From Myxococcales bacterium (GTDB lineage Bacteria; Myxococcota; Kuafuiibacteriia; Kuafuiibacteriales; Kuafuiibacteriaceae): a stretch of DNA of 55,321 nucleotides. Under the pieces are notes generated by a model. It was given only the letters and a program-made list of their open reading frames with translations. It was not told the DNA's origin and did no database searches. The translations under genes and the position numbers were made by a program. This document shows, piece after piece, positions 8,726 to 17,290 of this stretch. The stretch is taken from the NCBI GenBank assembly GCA_019634385.1, contig JAHQVK010000039.1, forward strand, positions 1 to 55,321, in the 5' to 3' direction. The number at the start of each line of letters is the position of its first letter. Position 1 is the first letter of the stretch.

Positions 8726-8840
8726 TGTCGAGCCCGGCTTTTCGTGAAACGCTCTGACGACGAGGCGAGCGTACCCGGCAGTACGTGACCGAGGAGAGAC
8801 TTTTCGTGGTCAGGACCTTTCACGGAAAGACCGGCCGACA
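8726..8840. repeat. Palindromic intergenic element (type 3), copy 2
   Basis: The left arm TGTCGAGCCCGGCTTTTCG and the right arm GGAAAGACCGGCCGACA pair imperfectly; CGTGAAA (8743-8749) pairs with TTTCACG. The head contains GAGGCGAGCGTACCCGGC and AGTACGTGACCGAGGAG, in which GTAC occurs twice, flanking CCGGCA. It shares its layout with 16-108. From memory, GTAC..AGTACGTGA-type intergenic repeats are common in deltaproteobacterial genomes, but this was not checked. It could also serve as the terminator of the esterase gene. Confidence 0.5.
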
Positions 8841-8869
8841 GACGCGTGCAAGGCTAGATCAACAGGCTG

Positions 8870-8945
8870 TTAAGCGCAGACTTGATTTCGAATATAATCA
8901 AATTCGAGATATTTTCGAATGATAATTATTTCAATAATTGAATCT
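8870..8945 (+). promoter_or_regulatory. Candidate promoter and operator before the REC-GGDEF-EAL gene
   Basis: A sharply AT-rich stretch contains a perfect TATAAT at 8893-8898 with a weak TTAAGC 17 bases upstream. It is overlapped by inverted repeats: TCGAA (8888-8892) with TTCGA, and TAATTA with TAATTG further down. This is the most promoter-like sequence before the GGDEF-EAL/TRAP operon. The repeats could be an operator; no regulator was assigned. Confidence 0.4.
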
Positions 8946-8981
8946 TTTCAAGATTTTTGAAGGTTAGTCGATGCTGCGGTT

Positions 8982-10763
8982 GTGGTGTATGCCGAGGAAA
9001 TCGATGGTGCTGGCGGGCCATCCCTAATATCAAAGTTTGATGTGCGAACGGTTGTGGAGCCGTGGGGGACAACCGTGCTTTTGGTTGAGAATAATGCGGC
9101 TGACGCATTTTTTGTGGAGCGTATGCTACGGGCCGAAGGCGATACTTTTTTTGTCCACCGGGTCTGTCGAATCCAAGATGCGATGACTGCCTTACGGAAC
9201 CAAGATTTCGGGGTGGTGCTCCTCGACTTTTCACTGCCTGATGGGGAGGACGTGTCGCTTGTTCGTGCACTGGCAGCCGTTTCTCCTCTGACGCCCGTTG
9301 TTGTCTTGACGGACTCCAATGATCCACAGTTGGCGCTCCGAGCGGTGCAGGCAGGGGCGCAAGACTATCTATATAAGCAGACCCTGCGCAGCGAAGAACT
9401 ATTTCGTGCACTTATTTTTGCGGTCGAACGGAAACGGGGTGAATCTCAGCTCTTATACTTGACTCACTACGATCGCTTGACCGGATGCATGAGTCGTCAG
9501 CGTCTGCGGGAGCACCTGTCTTCGTGTGTGCGACCGTTATGTGCGCTGGGGATTCTTCATGTAGGTATTAACCAGCTTAGGGTGATTCGCGATGCTATGG
9601 GACCAGAGCTTGGGGATGAACTACTGGTTCAAGTAGCGGAACGCATTCGTAAGCTCATCGAGCCAGCAGACATTATATCTCGCCTAGGTGGAGATGAATT
9701 TGTGGTGCTTCTCGAAGGTGAAGAGCGAGTAAGTCAGGCAGAATCTATCGCCAAACAGTTGCTCCAAAATTTGGAGCAACCATTTGTGATCGGGGATGTT
9801 GAACAGGGAGTTACTACAAGTATTGGCCTGGCGCGGGGGACATCCGGTGAGGATGCGCAGGGTCTTTTGCTTCGAGCTAAAGAGGCCCTCGAACGCGCAA
9901 GACGAGCTGGAGAAGATACTTTGGTGATGTTTTTAGATGAGTCAACATCTCAGGGTTTTGTAACGGATGTTGTAGAGCGGGCTCTCGATAACCACGAACT
10001 GGGACTTTATTATCAACCAAAGGTTGATCTTACATCCAAACAGATACTTGGCGCGGAGGCATTGATGCGCTGGCAACACCCTCAAAAGGGTGAAGTTCGA
10101 CCAGCGGAGTTTTTGCCAATGCTTGACGATACCGGATTGACGGTGGCGGTGGGTGATTGGGCTCTACGACGAGCGTGTGTTGAGGCTAAGCGATGGAGGC
10201 GTTACAATCCTCGCTTTCATTTGGCGGTGAACATTGCTCTAGAGCAGTGTCAACATGCGGGTTTGGTGGACACTGTAAGGGATGCTCTCGTGGAAACGGG
10301 TTTGGCACCAGGGTGTTTAGAGTTGGAATTTGTTGGAGAAGTGATTCTTCAATACCGAACAGGCGATGATCAATTATTTACACAGTTGAGGGAGCTGGGG
10401 GTTCGGATTGCGCTTGATGACTTTGATTCTGCGGCTTTGCCAGCGGATGTAGCGGATTTACCCATCGATATTGTCAAGCTTGATCTGAGGCGATTATTGA
10501 AGGCCATGGCCCAGCCTGATCACTGGGAACAGCTTAGTTCCTTAGTACGTACCGTGAAGGAACGAGGGGTAGAGGTTGTCGTCAAAGGTGTGGAAAACAT
10601 GAAGGAATGGCGTTTGGCGAAGGAGTTGGGTTGTGATGCCGGGCAGGGGTACTGGATATGCAATCCGATGGATGCTCGCGGCTTTGCAGTGTGGATGGCA
10701 GCTCAAGAAGCGGAGTATATCTCCTGCGCTGTGTCGGGGAGTGTGCTAAGTCCCGAGGCGTGA
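8982..10763 (+). CDS. Response regulator with GGDEF and EAL domains
   Basis: The order is REC (about 30-145), GGDEF (160-315), EAL (325-580). The receiver keeps the phospho-acceptor D82 (LLDFSLPDG) and K132, but its acidic pocket is reduced (VENN). The motif GGDEF (236-240) is exact, yet the metal/guanine-binding strand reads VGINQLRVIRDAMG instead of the usual DIDxFKxxND, and the I-site RxxD is EPAD, so cyclase activity is doubtful. The phosphodiesterase domain keeps E359 (EAL), N417, E449, D479-D480, K499, E538 and Q555, but loop 6 is DDFDSA and the ITES motif is FVGE, so it may be weak or only bind c-di-GMP. The start GTG 8982 is uncertain. It overlaps dctQ by GTGA. Confidence 0.9.
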   Translation: MVYAEEIDGAGGPSLISKFDVRTVVEPWGTTVLLVENNAADAFFVERMLRAEGDTFFVHRVCRIQDAMTALRNQDFGVVLLDFSLPDGEDVSLVRALAAVSPLTPVVVLTDSNDPQLALRAVQAGAQDYLYKQTLRSEELFRALIFAVERKRGESQLLYLTHYDRLTGCMSRQRLREHLSSCVRPLCALGILHVGINQLRVIRDAMGPELGDELLVQVAERIRKLIEPADIISRLGGDEFVVLLEGEERVSQAESIAKQLLQNLEQPFVIGDVEQGVTTSIGLARGTSGEDAQGLLLRAKEALERARRAGEDTLVMFLDESTSQGFVTDVVERALDNHELGLYYQPKVDLTSKQILGAEALMRWQHPQKGEVRPAEFLPMLDDTGLTVAVGDWALRRACVEAKRWRRYNPRFHLAVNIALEQCQHAGLVDTVRDALVETGLAPGCLELEFVGEVILQYRTGDDQLFTQLRELGVRIALDDFDSAALPADVADLPIDIVKLDLRRLLKAMAQPDHWEQLSSLVRTVKERGVEVVVKGVENMKEWRLAKELGCDAGQGYWICNPMDARGFAVWMAAQEAEYISCAVSGSVLSPEA

Positions 10764-11410
10764 CCGAATTGAAGAAGTCTCGCAGGGATGAAAAGGGGGA
10801 GCTAATAGCGTTGGGAGAGACGGCCAGTCCTTCGAGTGTTTTACGTGAACGCAATTTGCCAGGTGGGGATGCTAGCGGCTTCCCTTCCGCGAACCAGGTG
10901 CCGAGATGGGTTGCTGCCTTGGCGAGGCTGATCAATGGGTTGGGTCAGGGCATATCCTGGCTTTGCTTATTGATGGTCATCCTGATGACCTTGGTGGTTG
11001 TGTTCCGGTATGTACTGGATATGGGGTCGATAGCTGTCCAGGAGACCGTTATATATATGCATGCGTGGGTGATTATGGTTGGAGCGAGTTATGCGCTGCT
11101 TCATGACGCTCATGTGCGTGTAGATGTATTGTATCGCGGATGGACACCGAAGAGTAAGGCTAGGGTTGATGTTGGGGGCGCCTTAGTTTTCTTGTTCCCG
11201 TTATGTGTATTCACGATCTACATAAGCTTGTCGTATGTTATCAACTCTTGGCGCATTCTAGAGGGTTCAGCAGAGGCCGGTGGTCTTCCTGCCGTTTTTG
11301 TCCTTAAATCACTAATTATATTGATGGCGTTCTTGCTCATACTGGCCGGTATAGTGCGATTGTACGACTCCGTGGCGATACTTCGAGGTCGCGCTGAGGA
11401 GCAGTCATAA
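10760..11410 (+). CDS. dctQ: TRAP transporter small permease, DctQ family
   Basis: Small membrane subunit of a tripartite ATP-independent periplasmic transporter, 216 residues with four hydrophobic segments. The DctQ family pattern is visible in VVVFRYVLDMGSIAVQE, in IMVGASYALLHDAHVRVDVLY and in GGLPAVFVLKSLI. I chose GTG 10760, which overlaps the TGA stop of the GGDEF-EAL gene by four bases (GTGA). The frame is open further upstream, but that part lies inside the preceding gene. An N-terminal polar tail of about 55 residues before the first helix is longer than usual. Confidence 0.9.
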   Translation: MTELKKSRRDEKGELIALGETASPSSVLRERNLPGGDASGFPSANQVPRWVAALARLINGLGQGISWLCLLMVILMTLVVVFRYVLDMGSIAVQETVIYMHAWVIMVGASYALLHDAHVRVDVLYRGWTPKSKARVDVGGALVFLFPLCVFTIYISLSYVINSWRILEGSAEAGGLPAVFVLKSLIILMAFLLILAGIVRLYDSVAILRGRAEEQS

Positions 11411-11412
11411 CC

Positions 11413-12789
11413 ATGGTCGCAGTTTTGATGTTTTTGGTTGTCTGCGGAATACTTATATTAGGTTATCCAGTGGCGATTTCGCTGGCAGGTACCGCGCTTC
11501 TTTTCGCGAGTATAGGTATACTACATGGCTCATTTGATGAAGCTATCCTCTTAGCGTTTCCCATCAGGGTCTACGCTATTATGACCAATTCTACTCTGTT
11601 GGCGGTGCCTTTGTTTATTTTCATGGGGGTCATGCTCGAGAAATCTAAGATCGCGGAGCAATTGCTCGAAACGATGTCGGAGCTTTTCGGCAGTCTCCGA
11701 GGCGGTATGGGTTTGGCTGTAACGTTGGTGGGGATGCTTATGGCTGCGAGCACGGGCATTGTGGGGGCCACGGTGGTCACCATGGGCGTATTGTCTTTAC
11801 CGACCATGCTCAAACGGGGTTATAATGTCTCGCTTGCTGCAGGAACCATTTGTGCTACGGGCACCCTAGGACAAATTATTCCCCCCTCAATCGCGTTGGT
11901 GTTGCTCGGAGATGTATTATCTAATGCTTATCAACAGGCTCAGCTCGCTCAAGGGAGTTTTTCTCCCAAGACTATTTCCGTTGGCGACTTGTTTGCTGCG
12001 TCTATCCTCCCTGGATTGTGTTTGGTGGTATTGTATCTCGGATATATTTTACTGATATCAACCCTTCGCCCGGACTGGGCTCCTCCACTGACGAAGGAAG
12101 AAAAGGCGGAGCGAGGCGGCTTGGTGCGCCGAGTATTGCTGGCGATGCTTCCTCCATTGGTCCTTATTTTGGCAGTCTTGGGTTCGATTCTTAGTGGTTC
12201 GGCAACACCAACGGAGGCAGCCGGGGTAGGGGCTTTTGGGGCTTTGGTGCTGGCAGGTGTACGAGGAACGCTGACTAAAAGCGGGCTTCAGCAAGTTGGG
12301 GAGGAGACTACCAAAGTGACTTCGATGGTTTTCTTTATCCTGATAGGTGCGACCGCCTTTTCTCTGGTATTCAGAGGGTTTGAGGGTGACGAGCTGATCC
12401 GAGAGGCTTTTGAAACTTCATCGTACGGACCTGGGACTCTGTTGTTTATCACCATGGTGGTCGTCTTTGTTCTCGGTTTTCTTTTGGACTTCATCGAAAT
12501 TACTTTTGTTGTGGTGCCAATCGTGGGTCCAATACTCCTCGCGCAGCCAGAGATCGATCCGGTATGGCTCGGGGTGATGTTGGCCATGAACCTTCAAACT
12601 TCATTTTTGACCCCACCGTTTGGGTTTTCACTTTTCTATTTACGAGGTGTTGCACCGCCGTCAGTCCGCACCTCAGATATCTATCGCGGTGTTGTACCCT
12701 TTATTGGAATGCAATTAAGTATGTTAGTTATTCTCTGGTTTTGGCCACAATTGGCGACGTGGCTACCACAAGCTATCTATGCGAAATAG
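11413..12789 (+). CDS. dctM: TRAP transporter large permease, DctM family
   Basis: Main transport subunit, 458 residues with about twelve or more membrane segments, driving substrate uptake with a sodium or proton gradient. Family motifs include SLAGTALLFA, PLFIFMGVMLEKS, the long small-residue stretch GIVGATVVTMGVLSLPTMLKR, ATGTLGQIIPPSIALVLLGD and NLQTSFLTPPFGFSLFYLRG. The loop after SNAYQQAQ is extended as in the mannitol/chloroaromatic subgroup. The ATG follows the dctQ stop by two bases, so the two permease subunits are co-translated. Confidence 0.94.
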   Translation: MVAVLMFLVVCGILILGYPVAISLAGTALLFASIGILHGSFDEAILLAFPIRVYAIMTNSTLLAVPLFIFMGVMLEKSKIAEQLLETMSELFGSLRGGMGLAVTLVGMLMAASTGIVGATVVTMGVLSLPTMLKRGYNVSLAAGTICATGTLGQIIPPSIALVLLGDVLSNAYQQAQLAQGSFSPKTISVGDLFAASILPGLCLVVLYLGYILLISTLRPDWAPPLTKEEKAERGGLVRRVLLAMLPPLVLILAVLGSILSGSATPTEAAGVGAFGALVLAGVRGTLTKSGLQQVGEETTKVTSMVFFILIGATAFSLVFRGFEGDELIREAFETSSYGPGTLLFITMVVVFVLGFLLDFIEITFVVVPIVGPILLAQPEIDPVWLGVMLAMNLQTSFLTPPFGFSLFYLRGVAPPSVRTSDIYRGVVPFIGMQLSMLVILWFWPQLATWLPQAIYAK

Positions 12790-12848
12790 TCTTGAATCTC
12801 GGTGCGGTTGGTTGAAGAACAGTCGGGCTCTGGGGTAGAGGGGAGCTG

Positions 12849-13952
12849 ATGGATAATTATCGCAATCGATGGCTGTGGGGGCTGATTTTCCTAGTCGGTG
12901 TAGTGGGGGTGAACTGTACGGGAAGTTCCCCTCAGGGGTCAGGGAACGAAGGTGCCAGTCCGAGCAAGATATACCGCTGGAAGATGGTCACGACGTGGCC
13001 AAAAAATTTTCCCGGCTTGGGTATGGCTCCAGTCCACTTCGCGGAGGCGGTCAGGGCTATGTCTGGGGGGCGACTGCTAGTTAAGGTTTATGGGGCGGGG
13101 GAGTTGGTACCTGCGCTTGGTGTTTTTGACGCGGTGTCTCAAGGCATGACCCAGATGGGACATGGTGCAAGCTATTATTGGAAAGGCAAAGTACCTGAGG
13201 CGCAGTTTTTTTGCGCGGTACCATTTGGTCTCAGTCCCCGAGAAATGAGCGGTTGGCTGCGCTTTGGCGGAGGAATGCAGCTTTGGAAGGAACTCTACAA
13301 ACCCTACGGATTGGTACCATTTATGGGGGGGAATACCGGCGTACAAATGGGTGGATGGTTCAACAAAGAGATCACGTCCTTGGAAGATATTAAGGGGCTT
13401 AAGGTGCGTATGCCTGGGCTTGGCGGAGAGGTTCTGGAGCGGGTTGGTGGGGTGCCGGTGCTGATCGCTGGGGGAGAAATTTTTACCTCTCTTCAAACCG
13501 GAGTCATTGATGCTGCGGAGTGGGTAGGGCCTTACAATGACCTAACCTTTGGTTTTCACAAAGTTGCGAAAATTTATCACTACCCAGGCTGGCAAGAGCC
13601 GGGACCTATTCTGGAGTTTATTGTGAACGAAAAAGCCCTGCAGACCCTGCCGCAAGATCTCCGTGCGGTGGTGCAATATGCTGCTGATGCCGTGCACCAG
13701 ATCATGCTGGACGAGTACGCGGCTCGGGATCCAGCAGCGCTCGAAGAATTAATCGATACCCACAACATAAAAATTGTGCCGTACCCTGAAGAAGTTTTGG
13801 CTGCCCTAAAAAAAGAGAGTGAGGTTGTACTCAAAAGCTTGTCGGAGCGTTCTCCGATGGCGAAACGTATCTACGATTCGTATTTTGCGTTCAAGAAGCG
13901 CTCCGAGCGTCACACTCGCATTACGGAGGGTGCCTTTCTCGATGCAAGGTAG
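12849..13952 (+). CDS. dctP: TRAP substrate-binding protein, TakP-like (2-oxoacid type)
   Basis: Periplasmic solute receptor, 367 residues, delivering substrate to DctQM. The sequence closely follows the TakP branch: WKMVTTWPKNFPGLG, VYGAGELVPALGVFDAVS, QMGHGASYYWKGK, the arginine-bearing GLKVRMPGLGGEVL that in this family binds the carboxylate, and IDAAEWVGPYNDL. TakP binds pyruvate and other 2-oxo acids, and relatives bind lactate, so a small oxo- or hydroxy-acid is the likely substrate; this is inference. The N-terminus is lipoprotein-like (VGVVGVNCTGSS), although Asn just before the Cys is unusual. It follows dctM by 59 bases. Confidence 0.92.
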   Translation: MDNYRNRWLWGLIFLVGVVGVNCTGSSPQGSGNEGASPSKIYRWKMVTTWPKNFPGLGMAPVHFAEAVRAMSGGRLLVKVYGAGELVPALGVFDAVSQGMTQMGHGASYYWKGKVPEAQFFCAVPFGLSPREMSGWLRFGGGMQLWKELYKPYGLVPFMGGNTGVQMGGWFNKEITSLEDIKGLKVRMPGLGGEVLERVGGVPVLIAGGEIFTSLQTGVIDAAEWVGPYNDLTFGFHKVAKIYHYPGWQEPGPILEFIVNEKALQTLPQDLRAVVQYAADAVHQIMLDEYAARDPAALEELIDTHNIKIVPYPEEVLAALKKESEVVLKSLSERSPMAKRIYDSYFAFKKRSERHTRITEGAFLDAR

Positions 13953-13960
13953 GTTTGTGC

Positions 13961-14031
13961 GGCATCGCTGTGCACGACAGGTTTGCGGGCCATGAAGACG
14001 CAAGGTCGCTCCAAACCGCTTTGACGATGCC
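13961..14031. terminator. Nested inverted repeat between convergent genes
   Basis: GGCATCG (13961-13967) pairs with CGATGCC (14025-14031), and inside it GGTTTG (about 13980) pairs with CAAACC (about 14012). The structure lies just after the dctP stop and before the convergent HAD gene. It has no T-run, so it could be a bidirectional factor-dependent terminator or a further dispersed repeat rather than a classical intrinsic terminator. Confidence 0.35.
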
Positions 14032-14052
14032 TATCATTTTCCGACCGGCCGG

Positions 14053-14709
14053 TTAGCTCCAGCGTTCGATAGGCCAGCCGCGTTTTTGGGCAGCCCGCTT
14101 GAGTCGAGGATCAGGATGAACTGCGACTGGGAATCCGACGTTTTCCATCACTGGAAGGTCTGAGTAGCTGTCGGTGTAGAAGTGGCAATGGCTCATAGGT
14201 ATGTGTAACTTGCTAGCGAGTCGCTTTGCGTACACTAACTTACCCGGCCCATAACACAGGGGCTTGATTGGAGCTCCTGTGAACCGTCCATCCTCATCGG
14301 TTTCGAACTCGTTGCTGAGATAGTGGTCGGCGCCCACGGCGGTTTGAATCTGCTCCGCGAGATAGCTGGATGTTGAGGTGAGTAGAGCGACCTTGTCTCC
14401 GGCATCCCGGTGTCGAGTTATGGTGGTTTTGGCGCCAGGGCGAAAGGTGGATGCTATTTCTTCCTGGAAAAACTGGGTGACTCGCTCCATGAGCTCCTTT
14501 TCATCCTGACCAGACAGCGTGTTCACTGCGTCTTCGATCACTGCTTCAATCCGTGCAAAACCCATTTCATATAGGGTGGTCCAGATCGCTGCTCGGATCG
14601 CATTCCTAATGGATAGCCGACCGGTTCTAAGCTCCCGGTGGGCCCACAGGCGGGCGGAGTTAACCGCCAAGAGGGTTTTATCAACGTCAAAGAAAGCGAT
14701 GCCGGGCAT
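14053..14709 (-). CDS. HAD-superfamily IB phosphatase (SerB/CicA-like)
   Basis: Haloacid-dehalogenase phosphatase of about 218 residues. Motif I is FFDVDKTLL (nucleophile Asp and acid Asp), motif II LLTSTSS, motif III a Lys around GPGKLVYAKR, and motif IV FYTDSYSDLPVM; all are intact. The family (HAD-IB, PSPase/CicA-like) hydrolyses small phosphomonoesters such as phosphoserine or lysophospholipid phosphates; the substrate is not readable. ATG 14709 starts directly before the core domain. The frame extends upstream into ligD to 14823, and a TTG at 14748 overlapping the ligD stop (TTGA) is a further possibility. It is probably co-transcribed with ligD. Confidence 0.86.
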   Translation of the reverse strand: MPGIAFFDVDKTLLAVNSARLWAHRELRTGRLSIRNAIRAAIWTTLYEMGFARIEAVIEDAVNTLSGQDEKELMERVTQFFQEEIASTFRPGAKTTITRHRDAGDKVALLTSTSSYLAEQIQTAVGADHYLSNEFETDEDGRFTGAPIKPLCYGPGKLVYAKRLASKLHIPMSHCHFYTDSYSDLPVMENVGFPVAVHPDPRLKRAAQKRGWPIERWS

Positions 14710-14744
14710 CCTTTCTTTCACATGGGTCGGTGGCTCGTCCTTGG

Positions 14745-17255
14745 TCAACCCTTCAACGTGGGGACCTGCAGGAGCATCGTCTGAAGATCGGGGCCGGGAC
14801 CCAAGACTGCGGCCAGTGGACACCGTCTAATTTGAGCCATTCGGGCCACGACAGTGCGAATATTCCACTGATCCGGGCGAAGTTCCTCGGTGACTTCGTT
14901 CCAGCATAACGGGGTGCTTACCAAAGCTCCTGGTCCCGCTCGTACCGAATAAGGAGCGGCCAGGAGCTTGCCACGGCCATTCTGTCCGTAGTCGAGGTAT
15001 ACCTTCCCATATCGTTGATCTCTTTGCCGGTTGACGGTGGCGATGGGGGCATAGCGTTCGGTGATCACGCGGGCGAGTAGCTGGGCCACCATTTTGGCTT
15101 GGTCATGGGTGTACTTTGCGCCGAGGGGTATTAGTACATGTAGTCCTGTAGCCCCACTGGTTTTGATGGCACTGACGAGACCCCACTCATCTGTAAGCTG
15201 TTTGAGACCGAGAGCAATCCGCACCACATGGGTAAAAGGAGCGCCTTGGGGATCGAGATCCAGCACCACCCAATCTGGCTGGTTGAGCTTAGGTACCCGA
15301 CAGGTCCACGTGTGAAAAGTCAGGGTTCCTAGGTTGACCATGTAGGTGAGCGCTTCGGGACTGTCGACAATGATTTGCTCTTTTGCCTGGTGCTCATCAG
15401 AGCAGATAGATTCGGTCCGGATCCAACTGGGTATCCAATCAGGGGCAAACTTCTGAAAGAATGAAGTGCCGTGGATGCCATCTGGGAATCGATGTAAACT
15501 TAAAGGTCGATCAACAAGATACTGAAGTGCCCAAGGGGCTATGATTGTGAAGTAGTTAACAACATCTTGCTTGGTCAGTCCGGATTGAGGGAAGAAAATT
15601 TTGTCTGGGTTGGATATGGAAACTGACGGAGACTCAAGCAGAGGTTTGTTGAAATTGTTGGATACTGGTGGTTGAGACTGCTCCGACAGACACTTTGCTG
15701 GAGATGGGTCGAGACTAACAAAGCGGGCTTGGCGAATGATACCATCTTTAGAGGCGGTGAGGTAAGTTACCTTTGCGTTGTGAACCGGTTGGGTCCAAAC
15801 TGAGTTTTTATATGGTATGGAGCAGATTGGTTTGGGGACAATCAGTGGCTCAAGAGCTTGGTGAATATCCTCAAGCTGTTGAGTATTAAAGCCCGACCCG
15901 ACTCGCCCGACGTACTGCCATTGTCCCTTGGTCGCTCTTGCGAGGTGCAACCCGCCGAATCCGACGCGTTGTCCCTGGGGGAGAGTATAGCCGACGATGG
16001 CAAAAGTTTCCGTGTGTTCACGCCGAACTTTTATCCAATCTGACGACCGACGATGTTGATAGGTGCTCAGTTTGTGTTTAGCGATCATCCCCTCGAGATG
16101 GTGGGTTTTAACCAATTCAAAGAGGGTGTGCCCCGAGGCTGAAATATGTTCTACGAACTGAAGAGGACCAACAGCGGGTAATATGGTTCGAAGATACTGC
16201 TTGCGCTCGAGCAGGGATATGGATCGTAAATCGACACCCTCTGCAAAGAGCAAGTCAAACACCATATATTGAGTGGGAACATACCAGCGAGCACGAGATA
16301 TATCACGGTCGCGTCGGAGCTGAGCTCGCCGCTGCAGTCTCTGGAAAGAGGGGTGACCTTTGGTGTCGAGGCAGACGACCTCACCATCTAATATGAAATT
16401 ATCAAATGGAAGGGCTTGGAGCGAGGCGGTAATTTCTGGAAACTGGGAGGTGGCGGTTCGTCCGCTTCTAAACTGTAGATGCACCATTCCTTTATACTTG
16501 TGACTGATCAATCGAAACCCGTCGTATTTGAGTTCAAAAATCCAGGATGGATCATCAAAAGGTGCAGGATGGCTTTCAGCAAGCATAGGGGATAGGCTAT
16601 GTTCGGTATGGTCCTTACTTGAGCTAAGCCCAAGTAGATCTAATTGGTCGAGAAGAAGATTCTTCGCACTCTCCGGATGCTGTAGCAATTCAACCGTTAA
16701 TCCAGACAGGATAGATGTGTCTGGCACGGACACTGCTGGCGAAGATTGATAGATTTTGTCTGGCTTCTTTTTGAGAAACCAGACTTCTGGAGAATTTTTG
16801 GAGGGAGAACTTTGGATCAAAATCCACTCCCCGCGAAGTTTGTATCCATCTAGGCGAAAGTGAAGAGAGCCCTCCCTGAGAGCGCTCTCTGGTTCATCGT
16901 GGGGATGCCATAGGCCTCGGTCCCATAGGATCATTGATCCCGCCCCATATCCTTCGGGAATGACACCTTCAAAATCGACATAGTCGAGGGGGTGGTCCTC
17001 GACCCGAACAGCTAGTCTTTTAATCTCGGGATCGAAGGACGGCCCCTTCGGAATAGCCCAAGAGCACAGATAACCTCCGATTTCTAGACGCAGGTCCCAG
17101 TGGAGCTTTTTTGCTGCATGTTTGTGCATAGCAAAAACTCTGTGCGGATATCGATGTGCGTGGGCTCCGAATGGTTCGGGGGTAGTCTTGGGATTTCGCT
17201 TCTTCCGGTAAGCCGGCAAGGGGCGGGTTGTTACTGCGTGATCCGTCTTTGCCAC
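14745..17255 (-). CDS. ligD: ATP-dependent DNA ligase LigD (phosphoesterase-ligase-polymerase)
   Basis: Multifunctional end-joining ligase of about 836 residues. First comes the 3'-phosphoesterase domain (HKHAAKKLHWDLRLE, VRVEDHPLDYVDFEG). Then the adenylating ligase domain has its active-site Lys in FELKYDGFR (about 243 from the chosen start), followed by an OB fold. The C-terminal primase-polymerase domain has LDLDPQG (metal-binding Asp pair) and TSGATGLHVLIPLG. This order is that of Pseudomonas LigD. I chose GTG 17255, preceded by GAGGA 11 bases away; ATG 17321 would overlap the divergent ku start. ku lies head to head, about 35 bases away. Confidence 0.95.
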   Translation of the reverse strand: MAKTDHAVTTRPLPAYRKKRNPKTTPEPFGAHAHRYPHRVFAMHKHAAKKLHWDLRLEIGGYLCSWAIPKGPSFDPEIKRLAVRVEDHPLDYVDFEGVIPEGYGAGSMILWDRGLWHPHDEPESALREGSLHFRLDGYKLRGEWILIQSSPSKNSPEVWFLKKKPDKIYQSSPAVSVPDTSILSGLTVELLQHPESAKNLLLDQLDLLGLSSSKDHTEHSLSPMLAESHPAPFDDPSWIFELKYDGFRLISHKYKGMVHLQFRSGRTATSQFPEITASLQALPFDNFILDGEVVCLDTKGHPSFQRLQRRAQLRRDRDISRARWYVPTQYMVFDLLFAEGVDLRSISLLERKQYLRTILPAVGPLQFVEHISASGHTLFELVKTHHLEGMIAKHKLSTYQHRRSSDWIKVRREHTETFAIVGYTLPQGQRVGFGGLHLARATKGQWQYVGRVGSGFNTQQLEDIHQALEPLIVPKPICSIPYKNSVWTQPVHNAKVTYLTASKDGIIRQARFVSLDPSPAKCLSEQSQPPVSNNFNKPLLESPSVSISNPDKIFFPQSGLTKQDVVNYFTIIAPWALQYLVDRPLSLHRFPDGIHGTSFFQKFAPDWIPSWIRTESICSDEHQAKEQIIVDSPEALTYMVNLGTLTFHTWTCRVPKLNQPDWVVLDLDPQGAPFTHVVRIALGLKQLTDEWGLVSAIKTSGATGLHVLIPLGAKYTHDQAKMVAQLLARVITERYAPIATVNRQRDQRYGKVYLDYGQNGRGKLLAAPYSVRAGPGALVSTPLCWNEVTEELRPDQWNIRTVVARMAQIRRCPLAAVLGPGPDLQTMLLQVPTLKG

Positions 17256-17290
17256 TTCGCTGTTGTCCTCTGATCCGTTATGTATGTTGT

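Noticed and set aside
8697..8981. tRNA-like folding of the structured intergenic region
   Set aside because: No acceptor stem with a CCA position, T-loop (TTCGA in the right place) or anticodon arm could be aligned.
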